Positions 63,192 through 64,000 of a stretch of 64,000 nt of DNA are shown here, one piece after another. The stretch covers positions 1,140,501 to 1,204,500 of the forward strand of contig NC_052669.1 of NCBI RefSeq assembly GCF_016802725.1. The letters run 5' to 3'. Source of the stretch: Solenopsis invicta (Eukaryota > Arthropoda > Insecta > Hymenoptera > Formicidae). The notes under the pieces were generated by a model, which did not search any database, was not told where the DNA came from, and worked only from the letters and a program-made list of their open reading frames with translations. The position numbers and the translations under genes are program-made. Numbering within the stretch: the first letter of the stretch is position 1; every line of letters begins with the position of its first letter.

Positions 63192-63330
63192 ATTGGGATT
63201 TTAACTATGGCTGCCTCAATAAGGTTATTTCACGCCTGTGTTCACTCTCATATTTGAGTGGGTAATGTGAACATAGACGTGGAAAAACCTTATTGAAGCG
63301 GCCATATTGGACACGAGTTAAAATTCCATT
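63192..63330. mobile_element. 139-bp near-complete hairpin MITE
   Basis: GGATTTTAACTATGGCTGCC then TCAATAAGGTTATTTCACG pairs with CGTGGAAAAACCTTATTGAA then GCGGCCATATTGG and GTTAAAATTCC. The centre also pairs (CACTC with GAGTG). Nearly the whole element folds on itself. Confidence 0.65.
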
Positions 63331-63685
63331 ATTTTTGATGTTTCAATGCTTGGAAGATAAAGTGAATAAAAAGTAATAAAGGGAGATACGAAAATGTATT
63401 TCGTAAATTTTGGAAAATTCGATAATGTAGAAGTAACTCTAGATGGCCTAGATCACCATTGTTATTTTTGATTAACTTGCTATTCATTACACTGGAATCT
63501 ATGGAACTCTGTAACTTAGTCACGTTATATCTCTGAAAGACATTTAAAGATATATAACAGAAAGCGTATTTTTAGCTCAAAATATGTGAAATCGATAAAG
63601 CAAGATAAAGACGATAAACAAGATCAAAATACAAAATATTTTAAAGTAATAGAGAGAGATATTTTGACCGTTGTTGTATCAACAC

Positions 63686-64000
63686 AAATTGAACAAGAAT
63701 GCCTATTACGGTCGTAGCTAGATCTTCGTGCTTGTATCGTCTATGTGATTTTATATACTTTCCTCAAGTTCAATGAACTGCGCGCCGAATTAATTTTCAG
63801 TCATAACACAATTCTAAATTGAACGAGATTAAGTGATATCACGTATTATTAAATATTAACCCTTTTCCCCCCTGAAAAAACTGTAAAGAAATTATTGCGA
63901 AAAATATCACCTCAGCGAGGGTTCGAACCTGGGACCTCTCGAATCTCCGGTACGGAGCACGAAGACCTAGATACGACCATAGTAGGCATTCTTGTTCAAT
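63686..64000. mobile_element. inverted-repeat element with a tRNA-like box B, cut by the window end
   Basis: ATTGAACAAGAATGCCTATT then ACGGTCGTAGCTAGATCTTCGTGC at the left is the complement, with few changes, of the last 50 bases of the window. On the minus strand the right arm continues through CCCAGGTTCGAACCC, a perfect polymerase III box B (GGTTCGAACCC), near 63921-63935. It could be a SINE pair in inverted orientation or a foldback carrying a tRNA-like head. The true right border lies beyond the window. Confidence 0.5.

Noticed and set aside
63915..63960. Complete tRNA gene near the window end
   Set aside because: Box B is perfect but no cloverleaf or acceptor stem can be drawn, and the sequence lies in a repeat arm.
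1..64000. CRISPR arrays, bacterial operons, rRNA genes or intact viral genes
   Set aside because: None seen. The spliced gene, long introns and microsatellites show nuclear eukaryotic DNA, and repeats here are microsatellites or inverted repeats without spacers.

Overview
The window is AT-rich eukaryotic DNA with scattered CpG-rich islands, microsatellites and many short inverted-repeat elements. The one gene I recognise has introns and encodes a C2H2 zinc-finger protein of the Senseless/Gfi-1 family. Its four-finger array is very close to insect Senseless, so the source is an insect. The base composition and the element types would suit a hymenopteran such as an ant, but that is an impression and not shown by the sequence.

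Layout: 1-21,000 is non-coding as far as I can see: AT-rich DNA, several CpG-rich islands, and MITE or foldback elements near 10.0, 11.7, 12.1 and 19.7-20.3 kb. At 21,700-22,498 a GC-rich block reads as the 5' exon of senseless (sens) and ends in a strong splice donor just after an ATG. Further coding exons lie at 32,699-33,007, 33,599-33,820, 34,884-35,104, 42,479-42,629 and 59,622-59,941. All five junctions have GT-AG borders and compatible phases. The joined CDS is 1,230 nt (409 aa plus stop), with four zinc fingers at the C-terminal side. The three large introns (10.2, 7.4 and 17 kb) hold no other recognisable gene. They do hold CpG-rich islands that could be enhancers, and several foldback elements.

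Downstream, the probable 3' UTR (first AATAAA at 61,057) carries an inverted-repeat element and a long (TG)n tract. From 61.8 kb to the end of the window lies a cluster of inverted-repeat elements, the last containing a tRNA-like box B and cut by the window edge.

I found no CRISPR array, no bacterial-type operon, no complete tRNA or rRNA gene, and no intact transposase. Nearly all other ORFs of 60-155 codons lack recognisable domains and splice context, and I treat them as chance. The observations most worth a second look are the complete sens model, a PLNLS motif (CtBP-type) N-terminal to the fingers, the two-codon start exon with a uORF, and the unusual density of long imperfect palindromes in and around the gene.
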